This document shows, piece after piece, positions 24,673 through 32,136 of a stretch of 40,672 bases of DNA (within the stretch, counting starts at the first letter, position 1; each line of letters begins with the position of its first letter). The stretch spans positions 1-40,672 of the IMG/VR virus record IMGVR_UViG_3300008448_012602; one strand, given 5' to 3'. This DNA is from a virus. The notes under the pieces were generated by a model that saw only the letters and a list, made by a program, of their open reading frames with translations, had not been told where the DNA came from and made no database searches. Position numbers and translations under genes: made by a program.

Positions 24673-25115
24673 TATTTTGTAAATGTTACTTTTGATAATG
24701 GATACTGAGGATTATCTTTATTTTGCAACCTCGGTATCAAATTTTTACATGTAGTATATAATTTATCTCCTGCTGCTTTTATTGCCAAAAAAGATGCTGC
24801 TGGAGAAGTATCAGATACGCGTTGAAGTTGAGAAGCTAACGATTGTAAATCTGTAACGATATTTAAAAATTGTAACAAAAAAGTTTGACCTAATATAATA
24901 GGTTCTCCTTGAGTTGACGCCTTATGTCCCAATTCTATTTTATCAGAATCTATCAAAATAGCATTTTTAGCATCAAAATTTATAGTATCAGTAGAAGATA
25001 ATGCTACCATCTTTTTACCAAATAAAAAAATACCTTCATTTTTAGAGTGAAGAAGGACTCTATCTGATGATAATATAATTTGTCTCCCTTTATATGGAAA
25101 ATTTGGATCTAACAT
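24672..25115 (-). CDS. baseplate spike-like protein with short beta repeats
   Basis: 147 residues. The N-terminal half is a ladder of short strands: RQIILSSDRVLLHSKNEGIF, then MVALSSTDTINFDAKNAIL and IDSDKIELG. This resembles the triple-stranded beta-helix/prism of gp5, VgrG and gpV spikes. The C-terminal half is helical (LLQFLNIVTDLQSLASQLQR). Together with the OB-fold gene 14 bases upstream it probably makes the central spike, with the functions of T4 gp5 split over two genes. No lysozyme domain is seen. Confidence 0.65.
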   Translation of the reverse strand: MLDPNFPYKGRQIILSSDRVLLHSKNEGIFLFGKKMVALSSTDTINFDAKNAILIDSDKIELGHKASTQGEPIILGQTFLLQFLNIVTDLQSLASQLQRVSDTSPAASFLAIKAAGDKLYTTCKNLIPRLQNKDNPQYPLSKVTFTK

Positions 25116-25129
25116 ATTTTATTTTTTTA

Positions 25130-26095
25130 TTATTCACTATCGTTTGTAATTTCTTGCGCACTATCTTGAAAATTATTAGTGACAGTGTTTATGTTTACCG
25201 CATTTTTATCCTGATCAGCTGCGGATACAAATTCATTGGTTTTAAAATATCTTTCAGGACGCTTAGCATCTGCCACTTGAGGATTGTTAGAATTACTAGT
25301 AGCATACGATCTTTTTGGAAATAGATTAATGTCAGTCATTATAATGCTGTGATCTTCTGTTAAGTAAATTGAAGATCCGTCTTTATTAATGTCTTCAAAA
25401 AATGTTGGTGAATCTATCTCAGCACTAGTAGGAAATCTTTGTTTATTAGAAATAATAGTAATAGGTTTTCCATTATCAGTATTATCTGACCATGTATTGT
25501 ACTTATTCATGTTTGGCACACTTGATCCGAATCTAATTGATTGACCAAACCGGCCTTGAATTATTATGTCGCCTTCAAAAGGTCTAAGTTGTTTTATGTT
25601 TTCTTGTTCGTCAAAAGTGAAACCTTGTGCAACTGGAATATTACCTACTGGACCTTCAGAATCATAATCGGAAGAAATTCTAGTATTTTTAATTTGAGCA
25701 GCGTATTGTTCCAATCTTGGAAATACATTATGATGAGCATCTCCCCATGTAGCAAATGGTGGAAGATAGTAATAATCTTGCTCTTTTGATCCATCATTCA
25801 TATTTGAAGAAGGTCCTGAAAAGATTAAAACTTGCTCTCCAATATTAGGATAGTGTCTTATATTTCCAAACATTGGATACGCTTTTCTTGAATTGTTTGA
25901 ACTTGCGTTAGTTCCTGATTTATTTATAAATAAAGGTTCGTAGTATATTGCGCCTATATCTTTTTCGCATGTGAAATCTAAATCCTGAATGGTATTAGTT
26001 TTTTGAGACCCTAATATAATTCTATTTACTCTACCCACAAAAAATGGAGGTAATGAACCCTCAGCGCTTGCACCATTATATACATCAAAAGCCAT
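25130..26095 (-). CDS. baseplate hub OB-fold protein, T4 gp5-like
   Basis: 321 residues. The first half has the OB-fold features of gp5/VgrG hub proteins: FFVGRVNRIILG (18-29), then GNIRHYPNIGEQVLIFSGP (about 77-95) and YYYLPPFATWGDAHHNVFP (about 107-125). It continues with EGDIIIQGRFGQSIRFGSS (about 174-192) and SSIYLTEDHSIIMTD, which begins the beta-prism pattern. The C-terminus is polar and disordered. There is no muramidase domain, unlike T4 gp5. It sits at the cell-puncturing centre of the baseplate, beside the spike-like protein. Confidence 0.75.
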   Translation of the reverse strand: MAFDVYNGASAEGSLPPFFVGRVNRIILGSQKTNTIQDLDFTCEKDIGAIYYEPLFINKSGTNASSNNSRKAYPMFGNIRHYPNIGEQVLIFSGPSSNMNDGSKEQDYYYLPPFATWGDAHHNVFPRLEQYAAQIKNTRISSDYDSEGPVGNIPVAQGFTFDEQENIKQLRPFEGDIIIQGRFGQSIRFGSSVPNMNKYNTWSDNTDNGKPITIISNKQRFPTSAEIDSPTFFEDINKDGSSIYLTEDHSIIMTDINLFPKRSYATSNSNNPQVADAKRPERYFKTNEFVSAADQDKNAVNINTVTNNFQDSAQEITNDSE

Positions 26096-26100
26096 ATTAA

Positions 26101-26457
26101 TTAATTAATTAGTTTTTTATCGTCTTTTGGAATAATAGAGTTAACTTCACTAAATAATTGAGCTATGTCCTTTTCAGATAATAGGCTAGTATCGCCTTCT
26201 GCAGATTGAGCTTTCTCAGCAGCTTTTTGAAATAGTTGAAGTATCTTCATAAGAACCTCATCATTTTTAATACTAGAATCAAAAAAGGCTTTTAACAAAG
26301 GCACTATAATAATAGCATCTCCAGGAGAAGATATTAATTCTGACAACCTCTCTATTTCTCCAGTAAGTCTGCTGTCTTGCGACTTGTGTTTATCGTAGAC
26401 TTCTTTTACTAGATCAGAGATTTTTTTTCCTTTGAATATTTCTTTATCTAAATCCAT
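26101..26457 (-). CDS. small helical conserved phage protein
   Basis: 118 residues, helical and charged, starting MDLDKEIFKGKKISDLVKEV with a central hydrophobic helix (DAIIIVPLLKAFFDSSIKND). It lies between the late sigma factor and the hub gene, with a late-type element in the 16-base gap before it. By position it might be a transcription co-factor of the sigma factor (T4 gp33 role) or a tail chaperone; the sequence does not decide. Confidence 0.55.
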   Translation of the reverse strand: MDLDKEIFKGKKISDLVKEVYDKHKSQDSRLTGEIERLSELISSPGDAIIIVPLLKAFFDSSIKNDEVLMKILQLFQKAAEKAQSAEGDTSLLSEKDIAQLFSEVNSIIPKDDKKLIN

Positions 26458-26460
26458 TGT

Positions 26461-26475
26461 TTTTATATAAATATC
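26461..26475 (-). promoter_or_regulatory. late-type start element GATATTTATATAAAA
   Basis: Minus-strand copy between the sigma factor stop and the ATG at 26457. It would place the baseplate operon under its own start. Confidence 0.5.
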
Positions 26476-27223
26476 AATGGTCTATATTTTGAATGTAGTG
26501 TTCTAATATACGTTTATATACAGATTTTAATTTTTTTATAACCTTTGTTATTGTTATACTTGGAACATCTGCAATTTCTTTTACATAAATAAAAATAGCT
26601 TTTTTATTAAAAATATCTATGTTGTTTCTTTTCCTAAAGATTTCAAGTATAGCATCAGCGGTTTTTAGATCTTCAGCTTTATCGAACATTTCAAATATTT
26701 TATCTTCTATTTCTTTAATAAACATGTCGATTACTCCCAATCTATCTATATCGTTAGATTCTGGTTTTTCAATAAGTAGATCTATTGTCTTCTCTTCGTT
26801 GTGTATCTCTTGAAAATCCGTTTTTGAAAGTATTTTTTTATAGTTCTTTTGATTATATAAAATCAAATACCTTTTTACAATAGTTCCAAAATAAGAATAC
26901 GCCTTTCCCTTAGATTGATCGTAGAGATCTATCTTTTGAAGTAGAAACGATATTACCTCATATTTAAGATCTTCGATGTTATCTACATCAGTATAATAGA
27001 ATTTAAAAGTATGAATTATATTTTCAGCTAATTTATAAAAAGCATTATGAATTTTTTCATTATACAATCTATTTTTTTCATCGTATGTTTTAGCAACTCT
27101 GTATGCCAATATAGCATTTTCTGTGTCCTCAGTAAAATATACATTTTTTGTTTTAGGCTTTCTTTTTCTAGGAACTCCTTTTTTAGTCAATTGGACTATT
27201 TCTACTTCTTTATTATCACTCAT
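26474..27223 (-). CDS. 55: late-transcription sigma factor, T4 gp55-like
   Basis: 249 residues. Residues about 55-120 carry a region-2-like core: EKIHNAFYKLAENIIHTFKF, then DVDNIEDLKYEVISFLLQKI and GKAYSYFGTIVKRYLILYNQ, where aromatic residues would melt the promoter. A helical C-terminal region ends in KVIKKLKSVYKRILEHYI. The N-terminus is basic (KKGVPRKRKPKTKNVYF). In T4, gp55 directs host RNA polymerase to the TATAAATA late promoter with the sliding clamp. It overlaps the upstream membrane-protein gene by eight bases and precedes the whole tail cluster, which it probably helps to transcribe. Confidence 0.85.
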   Translation of the reverse strand: MSDNKEVEIVQLTKKGVPRKRKPKTKNVYFTEDTENAILAYRVAKTYDEKNRLYNEKIHNAFYKLAENIIHTFKFYYTDVDNIEDLKYEVISFLLQKIDLYDQSKGKAYSYFGTIVKRYLILYNQKNYKKILSKTDFQEIHNEEKTIDLLIEKPESNDIDRLGVIDMFIKEIEDKIFEMFDKAEDLKTADAILEIFRKRNNIDIFNKKAIFIYVKEIADVPSITITKVIKKLKSVYKRILEHYIQNIDH

Positions 27224-27488
27224 TTGTTAAATAGTCTTTTATTTGAGATTGTATTTGTTTTACGGAATCGAATAAGGCATGCAATTCAGGATCTGACTGA
27301 ACCCATATAGTAGAATCTATTTTTTCTACTGCTTTATCTATTTCTTTAATAGTTAAAAGCATAGAATCTATAAAATTATTCTGTTTGATGACAGCATTTT
27401 CTAACTTTTTATTCTTATTATATAAATTATATATAACGTAACTTAAAATTGTTAGGGGCCATAGTATGACCATTATTAGTGTAAACAT
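27216..27488 (-). CDS. small membrane protein with coiled coil
   Basis: 90 residues. One N-terminal membrane segment (LIMVILWPLTILSYVIYNLY, about 4-23) is followed by a long charged helix and the C-terminal SDPELHALFDSVKQIQSQI. It resembles a conserved small protein of T4-like marine phages found beside the late sigma gene. It overlaps the sigma gene start by eight bases. Topology suggests N-terminus anchored with a cytoplasmic or periplasmic coiled coil; role unknown. Confidence 0.65.
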   Translation of the reverse strand: MFTLIMVILWPLTILSYVIYNLYNKNKKLENAVIKQNNFIDSMLLTIKEIDKAVEKIDSTIWVQSDPELHALFDSVKQIQSQIKDYLTNE

Positions 27489-27491
27489 ATT

Positions 27492-28130
27492 TTATTTATT
27501 TTGATTTTCTATTCGTGATGCTGCTAAGTCAGCTTGATGGACAATATACGGTAGATTGGTTTTTAATTCCGCATCTGGAGAATACGTTATGTAGTAAGCC
27601 TTATTTGCTTCTTCATATAACCCATCATGCAATTTGATTGTCAAGAATTCATTTTCAGAAACTGGAATATTAGCTTGTTGGAGGTAGTATAGACTTCTAT
27701 CAGCTATTCTCATATGAGTCATATTGCTATTGTACTTGTAATGAGCTCCTTGGTTTTTAATATGCCATTCTGAATCATTAGGAACATAGAAAGGTTGATC
27801 ATTTGTGCCTAATTTTCCAAGATCGTGATTCAAACACGAGAATACTAACTCTTCAAGAGTGTAATTTTTCTTTTGATTGAATTTATCCCACACTCTATCG
27901 ATTACTAATGCTAATTCTGTAACTCTTAATACGTGATCTAAGTAACCTCCTGGGAAACAATTATGATGAGCATCTTTTGTTGATGCTGGAGAATCCACTA
28001 ATGTCTGCTCTATTGATTTATAGAAGTTTATAAGTTGATCTTTCCTAGATCCAGTAATGTACTTGTCAATATACTCATAGAATTTATTAACGTTTTCAAG
28101 CATTTGTTCAGCTGTTAATTTGAATTTCAT
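27492..28130 (-). CDS. HD-domain phosphohydrolase
   Basis: 212 residues with the HD superfamily metal site: His66 in GGYLDHVLRV, the His102-Asp103 pair in CLNHDLGK, a further His168 in IKLHDG, and Asp201 in VHQADLAASRIE. The region AHHNCFPGGYLDH is typical of phage and bacterial HD nucleotidases acting on nucleotides or deoxynucleotides. A role in dNTP balancing or in breaking down a signalling nucleotide is possible. It starts in the GAGTTATG context shared with the left-arm early-type genes and lies 18 bases from the glutaredoxin gene. Confidence 0.8.
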   Translation of the reverse strand: MKFKLTAEQMLENVNKFYEYIDKYITGSRKDQLINFYKSIEQTLVDSPASTKDAHHNCFPGGYLDHVLRVTELALVIDRVWDKFNQKKNYTLEELVFSCLNHDLGKLGTNDQPFYVPNDSEWHIKNQGAHYKYNSNMTHMRIADRSLYYLQQANIPVSENEFLTIKLHDGLYEEANKAYYITYSPDAELKTNLPYIVHQADLAASRIENQNK

Positions 28131-28148
28131 AACTCTTTTTATTTTAAT

Positions 28149-28469
28149 TTACGCATTTTTAATGATAGTTAACATATTATCTATCGAGTGTACATACGTT
28201 AATATAGTTGTGCTATTTAAATTTTTAATTTGATTCAATTGATTAGATTCTTTAGCAAAACAAATTAATATTTTTCTATTTGGAAAAGATTCAATAATAC
28301 ACATTGGATAGATATTAGATTTTGTCGCGTTTTCTAATTTTTCGCATGCTAATTGATCAGTTGCGTATGATACCTCTTTATACTTTATAAAAGAATGATT
28401 CAATTCGTTTTTTAACCTATCACAAACAGAGCATCCTTGAAGTGTATATATCGTTATTTTATTCGTCAT
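28149..28469 (-). CDS. glutaredoxin-like protein
   Basis: 106 residues of thioredoxin-fold glutaredoxin type. The redox motif is GCSVC (12-16, Cys13 and Cys16) after strand KITIYTLQ, and the cis-proline is Pro55 in NIYPMCII. Phage glutaredoxins commonly reduce ribonucleotide reductase to supply dNTPs. Here no reductase gene is in the window. The C-terminal part is longer than usual and divergent (ILTYVHSIDNMLTIIKNA). Confidence 0.8.
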   Translation of the reverse strand: MTNKITIYTLQGCSVCDRLKNELNHSFIKYKEVSYATDQLACEKLENATKSNIYPMCIIESFPNRKILICFAKESNQLNQIKNLNSTTILTYVHSIDNMLTIIKNA

Positions 28470-28475
28470 AAAAAA

Positions 28476-28637
28476 TTAAGTAGTTTCGTTATCTAATTGA
28501 TCATCATCAAATTCGGGATCATAAATAGCTAATAGAAGAGTCCACATTTTTTGCTCTTCGTCTGTCATTCCATCGTAAGAAATAGCTAGATATTTGTATA
28601 TTGCATCTAGTTGTTCTTCTGTTAGTTGTTGCTGCAT
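28476..28637 (-). CDS. small acidic protein, first gene of the minus-strand unit
   Basis: 53 residues (MQQQLTEEQLDAIYKYLAIS, then YDGMTDEEQKMWTLLLAIYD, ending DDDQLDNETT). It is acidic, helical and free of stops, with normal codon use, and lies six bases upstream of the glutaredoxin gene. An in-frame ATG two codons earlier (28643) is an alternative start. The ATATTTATG variant of the late-type element overlaps that ATG, which favours 28637. No family recognised. It may be a small regulator or a partner of the adjacent enzymes. Confidence 0.65.
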   Translation of the reverse strand: MQQQLTEEQLDAIYKYLAISYDGMTDEEQKMWTLLLAIYDPEFDDDQLDNETT

Positions 28638-29013
28638 AAGCATAAATATGATTACAGGGTATTTGGCCCAATTTTCTAGTGATGATGATCTTGTTTTTTG
28701 TTTTTAACTTATTTTCCAATGCCCTGCGGAAATTTTACCCCCGTCGATTTAATATCATGTCGAAATTCATCGGCTTTTTATTAAAAACTATATTTTTATA
28801 CCTGACGCATTGTTACCTTGATCTTAGCGCCGAGTAGCGAAATGCTTCTTTATTCTACGACTCGCTCATGGAATCACACCAAGCTACGGTATAGAGCATA
28901 AAGTTTCGCAATTTACATAAATATACAACAATATTTCTATAAAAAAAAATAATTTTTAAAGTACATAGAAAAAAAAGTTTTTTATTTCGAGATAAAAACA
29001 GTATATTAGTATT
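28638..29013. promoter_or_regulatory. divergent intergenic region
   Basis: 376 bases between the minus-strand late unit and the plus-strand primase unit, so it should hold promoters for both. The part at 28725-28910 is noticeably richer in G and C than its surroundings. It carries an inverted repeat GCGAAAT (28837-28843) / GTTTCGC (28903-28909) spanning 73 bases. The 100 bases before the primase start are almost pure A/T. No tRNA can be folded here, and no convincing promoter boxes are visible by eye. Confidence 0.4.
28641..28649 (-). promoter_or_regulatory. late-type start element, partial
   Basis: ATATTTATG on the minus strand, three bases before the ATG at 28637. The match is shorter than at the other sites. 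Confidence 0.3.
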
Positions 29014-29949
29014 ATGGATAATAGTAAATACGTACTTGGCTTATTGGAATCTGTTCTAGGTAAAGCAAAACCCGACAAAAATAAAATGGATCACATATTC
29101 CATTGTCCTATATGCAAACATAAGAAGCCTAAACTCGTTGTAAACATATCAACTGGACAATATAACTGTTGGACATGCCATCCAGCGACAAAGGGTAAAA
29201 CTCCAGTAACGTTATTTAAAAAACTAGAAGTCTCGGCTGATAAAATACTAGAAATGAAACAGTATTTTAAAGGAGATAGAACGTCTCTTGAGAACTATAA
29301 TCCTACTAAAGTAACATTACCAGAAGAATTTGTACCACTAAGTAATATTCCTAAAGGTATCAATATAGAATACAGACACGCAATGGTTTATTTAAAACAA
29401 AGAGGAATAACTACAGAAGATATAAAGAAATACAATATGGGATACTGCTCCTCTGGAAGATTTAGAAATCGCATCATTGTGCCTTCATACGATAAAAATG
29501 GACAGCTTAATTATTTTATTGCTAGATCATTTGAAAAAGAACCATTCTTAAAATATGATGCTCCAAGCTGCTCCAAAACAGAAATTATAGGCTTTGAATA
29601 CCTTATAAATTGGAAAATACCCGTAATTCTATGCGAAGGATCTTTCGATGCTATTGCAATTAAAAGAAATGCAATTCCTTTATTTGGTAAAACTATTCCA
29701 AAAGCGCTAATGATGAAATTAGTAGAATCTGATGTAAAAACTGTATATATAGCATTGGACAACGACGCTCTTAAAGAGTCTATGACTTACGCAGAGAGTC
29801 TAATTAATATGGGCAAAGAGGTTTATCTAATAGAATTAGAAGGAAAAGATCCTGCAGACATGGGATTTGAAACAATCACTAAACTTTTACATAGAGCAAA
29901 GCAGCTCACATTCACAGATTTATTAATTAAAAAAATGCAACTAGCATGA
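29014..29949 (+). CDS. DNA primase (DnaG type, zinc finger plus Toprim)
   Basis: 311 residues. The N-terminal zinc-binding domain has CPIC (31-34) and CWTC (52-55). The Toprim core has the catalytic glutamate Glu208 in ILCEGSFDAIAI, the aspartate pair Asp249 and Asp251 in ALDNDA, and DPAD at 279-282. The region RNRIIVPSYDKNGQLNYFIA (151-170) matches the N-terminal part of the RNA polymerase domain of DnaG and T7 gp4. No helicase is fused, as in T4 gp61, which works with a separate helicase. It makes RNA primers for lagging-strand synthesis. The next gene overlaps it by four bases. Confidence 0.9.
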   Translation: MDNSKYVLGLLESVLGKAKPDKNKMDHIFHCPICKHKKPKLVVNISTGQYNCWTCHPATKGKTPVTLFKKLEVSADKILEMKQYFKGDRTSLENYNPTKVTLPEEFVPLSNIPKGINIEYRHAMVYLKQRGITTEDIKKYNMGYCSSGRFRNRIIVPSYDKNGQLNYFIARSFEKEPFLKYDAPSCSKTEIIGFEYLINWKIPVILCEGSFDAIAIKRNAIPLFGKTIPKALMMKLVESDVKTVYIALDNDALKESMTYAESLINMGKEVYLIELEGKDPADMGFETITKLLHRAKQLTFTDLLIKKMQLA

Positions 29950-30734
29950 TAAACAAATCAAGTAACGTCTTTAAAGACAAGCGCTTAAAAATGATGGTCG
30001 AAACAGACCCCGATCTAAGACAAATCACACTTCCCGATGCCAGATACTACCAAAGATCGCCAGGCATATTTTATCCTTCAGTGACAACTATATTAGGTTA
30101 TTTTCCCAAAGGAGCATTTTTCGAAACATGGTTAAAAGATTCTGGTCACAATGCTGATTTTATAATGAGACGTGCAGGAGATGAAGGCACTCAAGTTCAT
30201 AATGCAGTAGAAGATATTTTAAGAGGAAAAGAACTTAGATGGATAGAGGCCGACGGCCATGTAAACTATAACACTCATGTTTGGAGAATGATTTTAAGTT
30301 TCTACGATTTTTGGAGTACGTACAAACCAACTCTTTTGCTTTCTGAAGAGTTTATGTTTTCAGACACACATAAATATTCTGGAACATTAGATCTTTTGCT
30401 AGAGTTAAATGGAAAAAAATGGATTATAGATATAAAAACCTCAACAGCTATTCACACTAGTCACTTTTTACAAATGTCTGCGTATGTAAAAGCTTACGAA
30501 GAAAGATATTTACAAAATATAGATAATGTTGGTATATTGTGGTTAAAATCTCCAAAAAAAGGAGCTGATAAAACTGGCAAAAGAATACAAGGAGCTGGTT
30601 GGGAATTAAAAGAGGGAGATAAAAGCATAGATGATTACTTTCAAATGTTCCTACATACGTACGAAACATATAAAATGATGCACCCGGAACAAGAAATAGA
30701 GATGTTAACTCTACCAAACTCTATAAAGCTCTAG
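29946..30734 (+). CDS. PD-(D/E)XK family exonuclease
   Basis: 262 residues with the RecB/Cas4-type nuclease order: GTQVH (His85), Glu134/135 in LSEEFMF, GTLD (Asp149) in YSGTLDLLLEL, the DIK triad piece (Asp162, Lys164) in WIIDIKTS, and the QMSAY motif (Gln176, Tyr180). It would degrade or process DNA ends in recombination or replication repair. It overlaps the primase by four bases (ATGA), showing translational coupling with replication. There is no iron-sulphur cysteine set, so it is not a true Cas4. Confidence 0.85.
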   Translation: MINKSSNVFKDKRLKMMVETDPDLRQITLPDARYYQRSPGIFYPSVTTILGYFPKGAFFETWLKDSGHNADFIMRRAGDEGTQVHNAVEDILRGKELRWIEADGHVNYNTHVWRMILSFYDFWSTYKPTLLLSEEFMFSDTHKYSGTLDLLLELNGKKWIIDIKTSTAIHTSHFLQMSAYVKAYEERYLQNIDNVGILWLKSPKKGADKTGKRIQGAGWELKEGDKSIDDYFQMFLHTYETYKMMHPEQEIEMLTLPNSIKL

Positions 30735-30739
30735 GTTTA

Positions 30740-30750
30740 AATATTTATAA
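30740..30750 (+). promoter_or_regulatory. late-type start element AATATTTATAA
   Basis: Two bases before the ATG at 30753. It marks the switch from replication genes to tagged genes. Confidence 0.5.
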
Positions 30751-30752
30751 GC

Positions 30753-31553
30753 ATGATAAGGTTAAGTAGTCTACTTTTAGAAGCTATCGGCAATCCCATA
30801 GCCATATTTTTAGCAGGTTCTGCTGGAGCGGGTAAATCTACATTTAGAAGGGAATTTTTGGATTCTATTGCAGATTTTACCATTTTAAATATAGATGATG
30901 AATACGAACCTTTATTACAAAAAGCTAATCTTCCATTAGATTTTAGAAAATTTAAAGGACCAGAAGATCTATCTGCAGCAGGCACAGCGATGTCTCAAGC
31001 TCAAAAAACTCATAGGTTTAAATACGAGAAGTCAAAAGCAGACATGTCTCATATAATAATTGACGGAACTGGAGGTTCATCTAGAGAAATTATAAAAAAG
31101 AAAAAAGAATTAGAAGATTTGGGATATAGAACAGCCATGGTTTTGATATTTGTTCCACCAGATATATCGCTTTATAGAAACATTAAAAGGGGCGATGAAG
31201 GAGGAAGAACTCTTATGCCTTCAATAATACTGAGAAGTTGGTCATCTATGTTTTCTAATATTGATGTATATAAAAAAGAATTTGGAGACAACTTTATGTT
31301 GTATAAAGCGTATAAACCGGGTGAAGAAATATTTCCAGATTTTGATCCATCTAATCCTGAAATGAAAAAACAATTTTTCGATCCATTTCAAGTAAAAGGA
31401 AAAGAAAAATCTCCAGAGGAAAGAGCTAAAATGAATAAAAACATTAAAGATCTAAATAATCAAATATTATCTCAAATGCAAAAGATAAAAGATCTTGATT
31501 TCGATGATCCTTCTGAAATTAAAATAAAGATAAATAGATTGGCAAATGCGTGA
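30753..31553 (+). CDS. capsid-tagged P-loop kinase (zeta-toxin/AAA_33-like)
   Basis: 266 residues. Residues 1-10 (MIRLSSLLLE) are the shared tag. Next comes Walker A GSAGAGKST (22-30) after a hydrophobic strand. Then NIDDEYEPLLQKANLPLDF, a Walker-B-like IIIDGTGGSSRE and a lid containing RNIKRGDEGGR. The layout is that of small kinases acting on nucleotides, polynucleotide ends or UDP-sugars (zeta toxin). The C-terminal third is charged and helical. It overlaps the nucleotidyltransferase gene by eight bases. A tagged kinase packaged in the head could act on host targets soon after injection, which is inference. Confidence 0.75.
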   Translation: MIRLSSLLLEAIGNPIAIFLAGSAGAGKSTFRREFLDSIADFTILNIDDEYEPLLQKANLPLDFRKFKGPEDLSAAGTAMSQAQKTHRFKYEKSKADMSHIIIDGTGGSSREIIKKKKELEDLGYRTAMVLIFVPPDISLYRNIKRGDEGGRTLMPSIILRSWSSMFSNIDVYKKEFGDNFMLYKAYKPGEEIFPDFDPSNPEMKKQFFDPFQVKGKEKSPEERAKMNKNIKDLNNQILSQMQKIKDLDFDDPSEIKIKINRLANA

Positions 31554-32136
31554 TTATAGTCAAATAGGCGTAGAAATAATCAAAGAGATTCTTAAAGAGG
31601 TGGATGATAAGACAGGACCTTGTTTTTTTCCTGGTAAATTTAAACCACCTCATAAAGGTCATTTTGAAGCCGCTAAGTACCTAACTCAAAGACCCTATAT
31701 AAATAAAGTATACGTTGTCATAAGCAATGTAACAAAATTTGGAATAACAGCTAATGATAGTCTTACAATATGGCAAGATTACTTAGCTGCTGAACCAAAT
31801 AATAATATAGAAGTAAAAATTTCTACAGAAGGCACACCAATAAAAGATATATTTAGATTTGCAGCACAAAATCCTGAATTAAAAAGTATATATGTTGCAT
31901 CAGCAAAAGAGGAAGCAGACAATCTAGGATATTTTGATAAATTGCAAGAGCAATTTCCTAATATTAAAAAAGAAGTTGTTCCCGACCAATTTGGTAGAAT
32001 ATCAGCAACTCAAATGAGAAACGCGGTAAAAGACGGAAATTTTGATGAGTTTGCAAAATTTGTACCAACAAGCGCATATAATAAAGGAAAAGCAAAAGAA
32101 GTTTTTGGATTGCTAACAAAAATTCTAGAAAAATAA
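31546..32136 (+). CDS. nucleotidyltransferase (NMNAT/cytidylyltransferase superfamily)
   Basis: 196 residues. The HIGH-type motif is GKFKPPHKGH (30-39) and the second signature is ISATQMR (152-158), both characteristic of nucleotidyltransferases such as NMN and phosphopantetheine adenylyltransferases. It transfers a nucleotide monophosphate to a phosphate-bearing substrate; the substrate cannot be read from the sequence. The first 18 residues (ending EIIKEILKE) form an amphipathic helix with (L/I)-x-E sites, like the other tags but longer. It is coupled to the kinase gene and runs directly into the next gene. Confidence 0.8.
   Translation: MRDYSQIGVEIIKEILKEVDDKTGPCFFPGKFKPPHKGHFEAAKYLTQRPYINKVYVVISNVTKFGITANDSLTIWQDYLAAEPNNNIEVKISTEGTPIKDIFRFAAQNPELKSIYVASAKEEADNLGYFDKLQEQFPNIKKEVVPDQFGRISATQMRNAVKDGNFDEFAKFVPTSAYNKGKAKEVFGLLTKILEK

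Noticed and set aside
28682-28837. 51-codon ORF on the plus strand, Phe/Leu-rich
   Set aside because: Composition is what an AT-rich non-coding frame gives, it overlaps the divergent promoter region, and nothing supports translation.
28837-28910. tRNA-sized inverted repeat (73 bases, GCGAAAT/GTTTCGC)
   Set aside because: The acceptor-like stem forms, but there is no D arm, no anticodon stem at the right place and no GTTCRAA loop on either strand.
29946-30734. Cas4 identity for the PD-(D/E)XK nuclease
   Set aside because: The cysteine ligands of the Cas4 iron-sulphur cluster are missing; a phage RecB-like exonuclease fits better.
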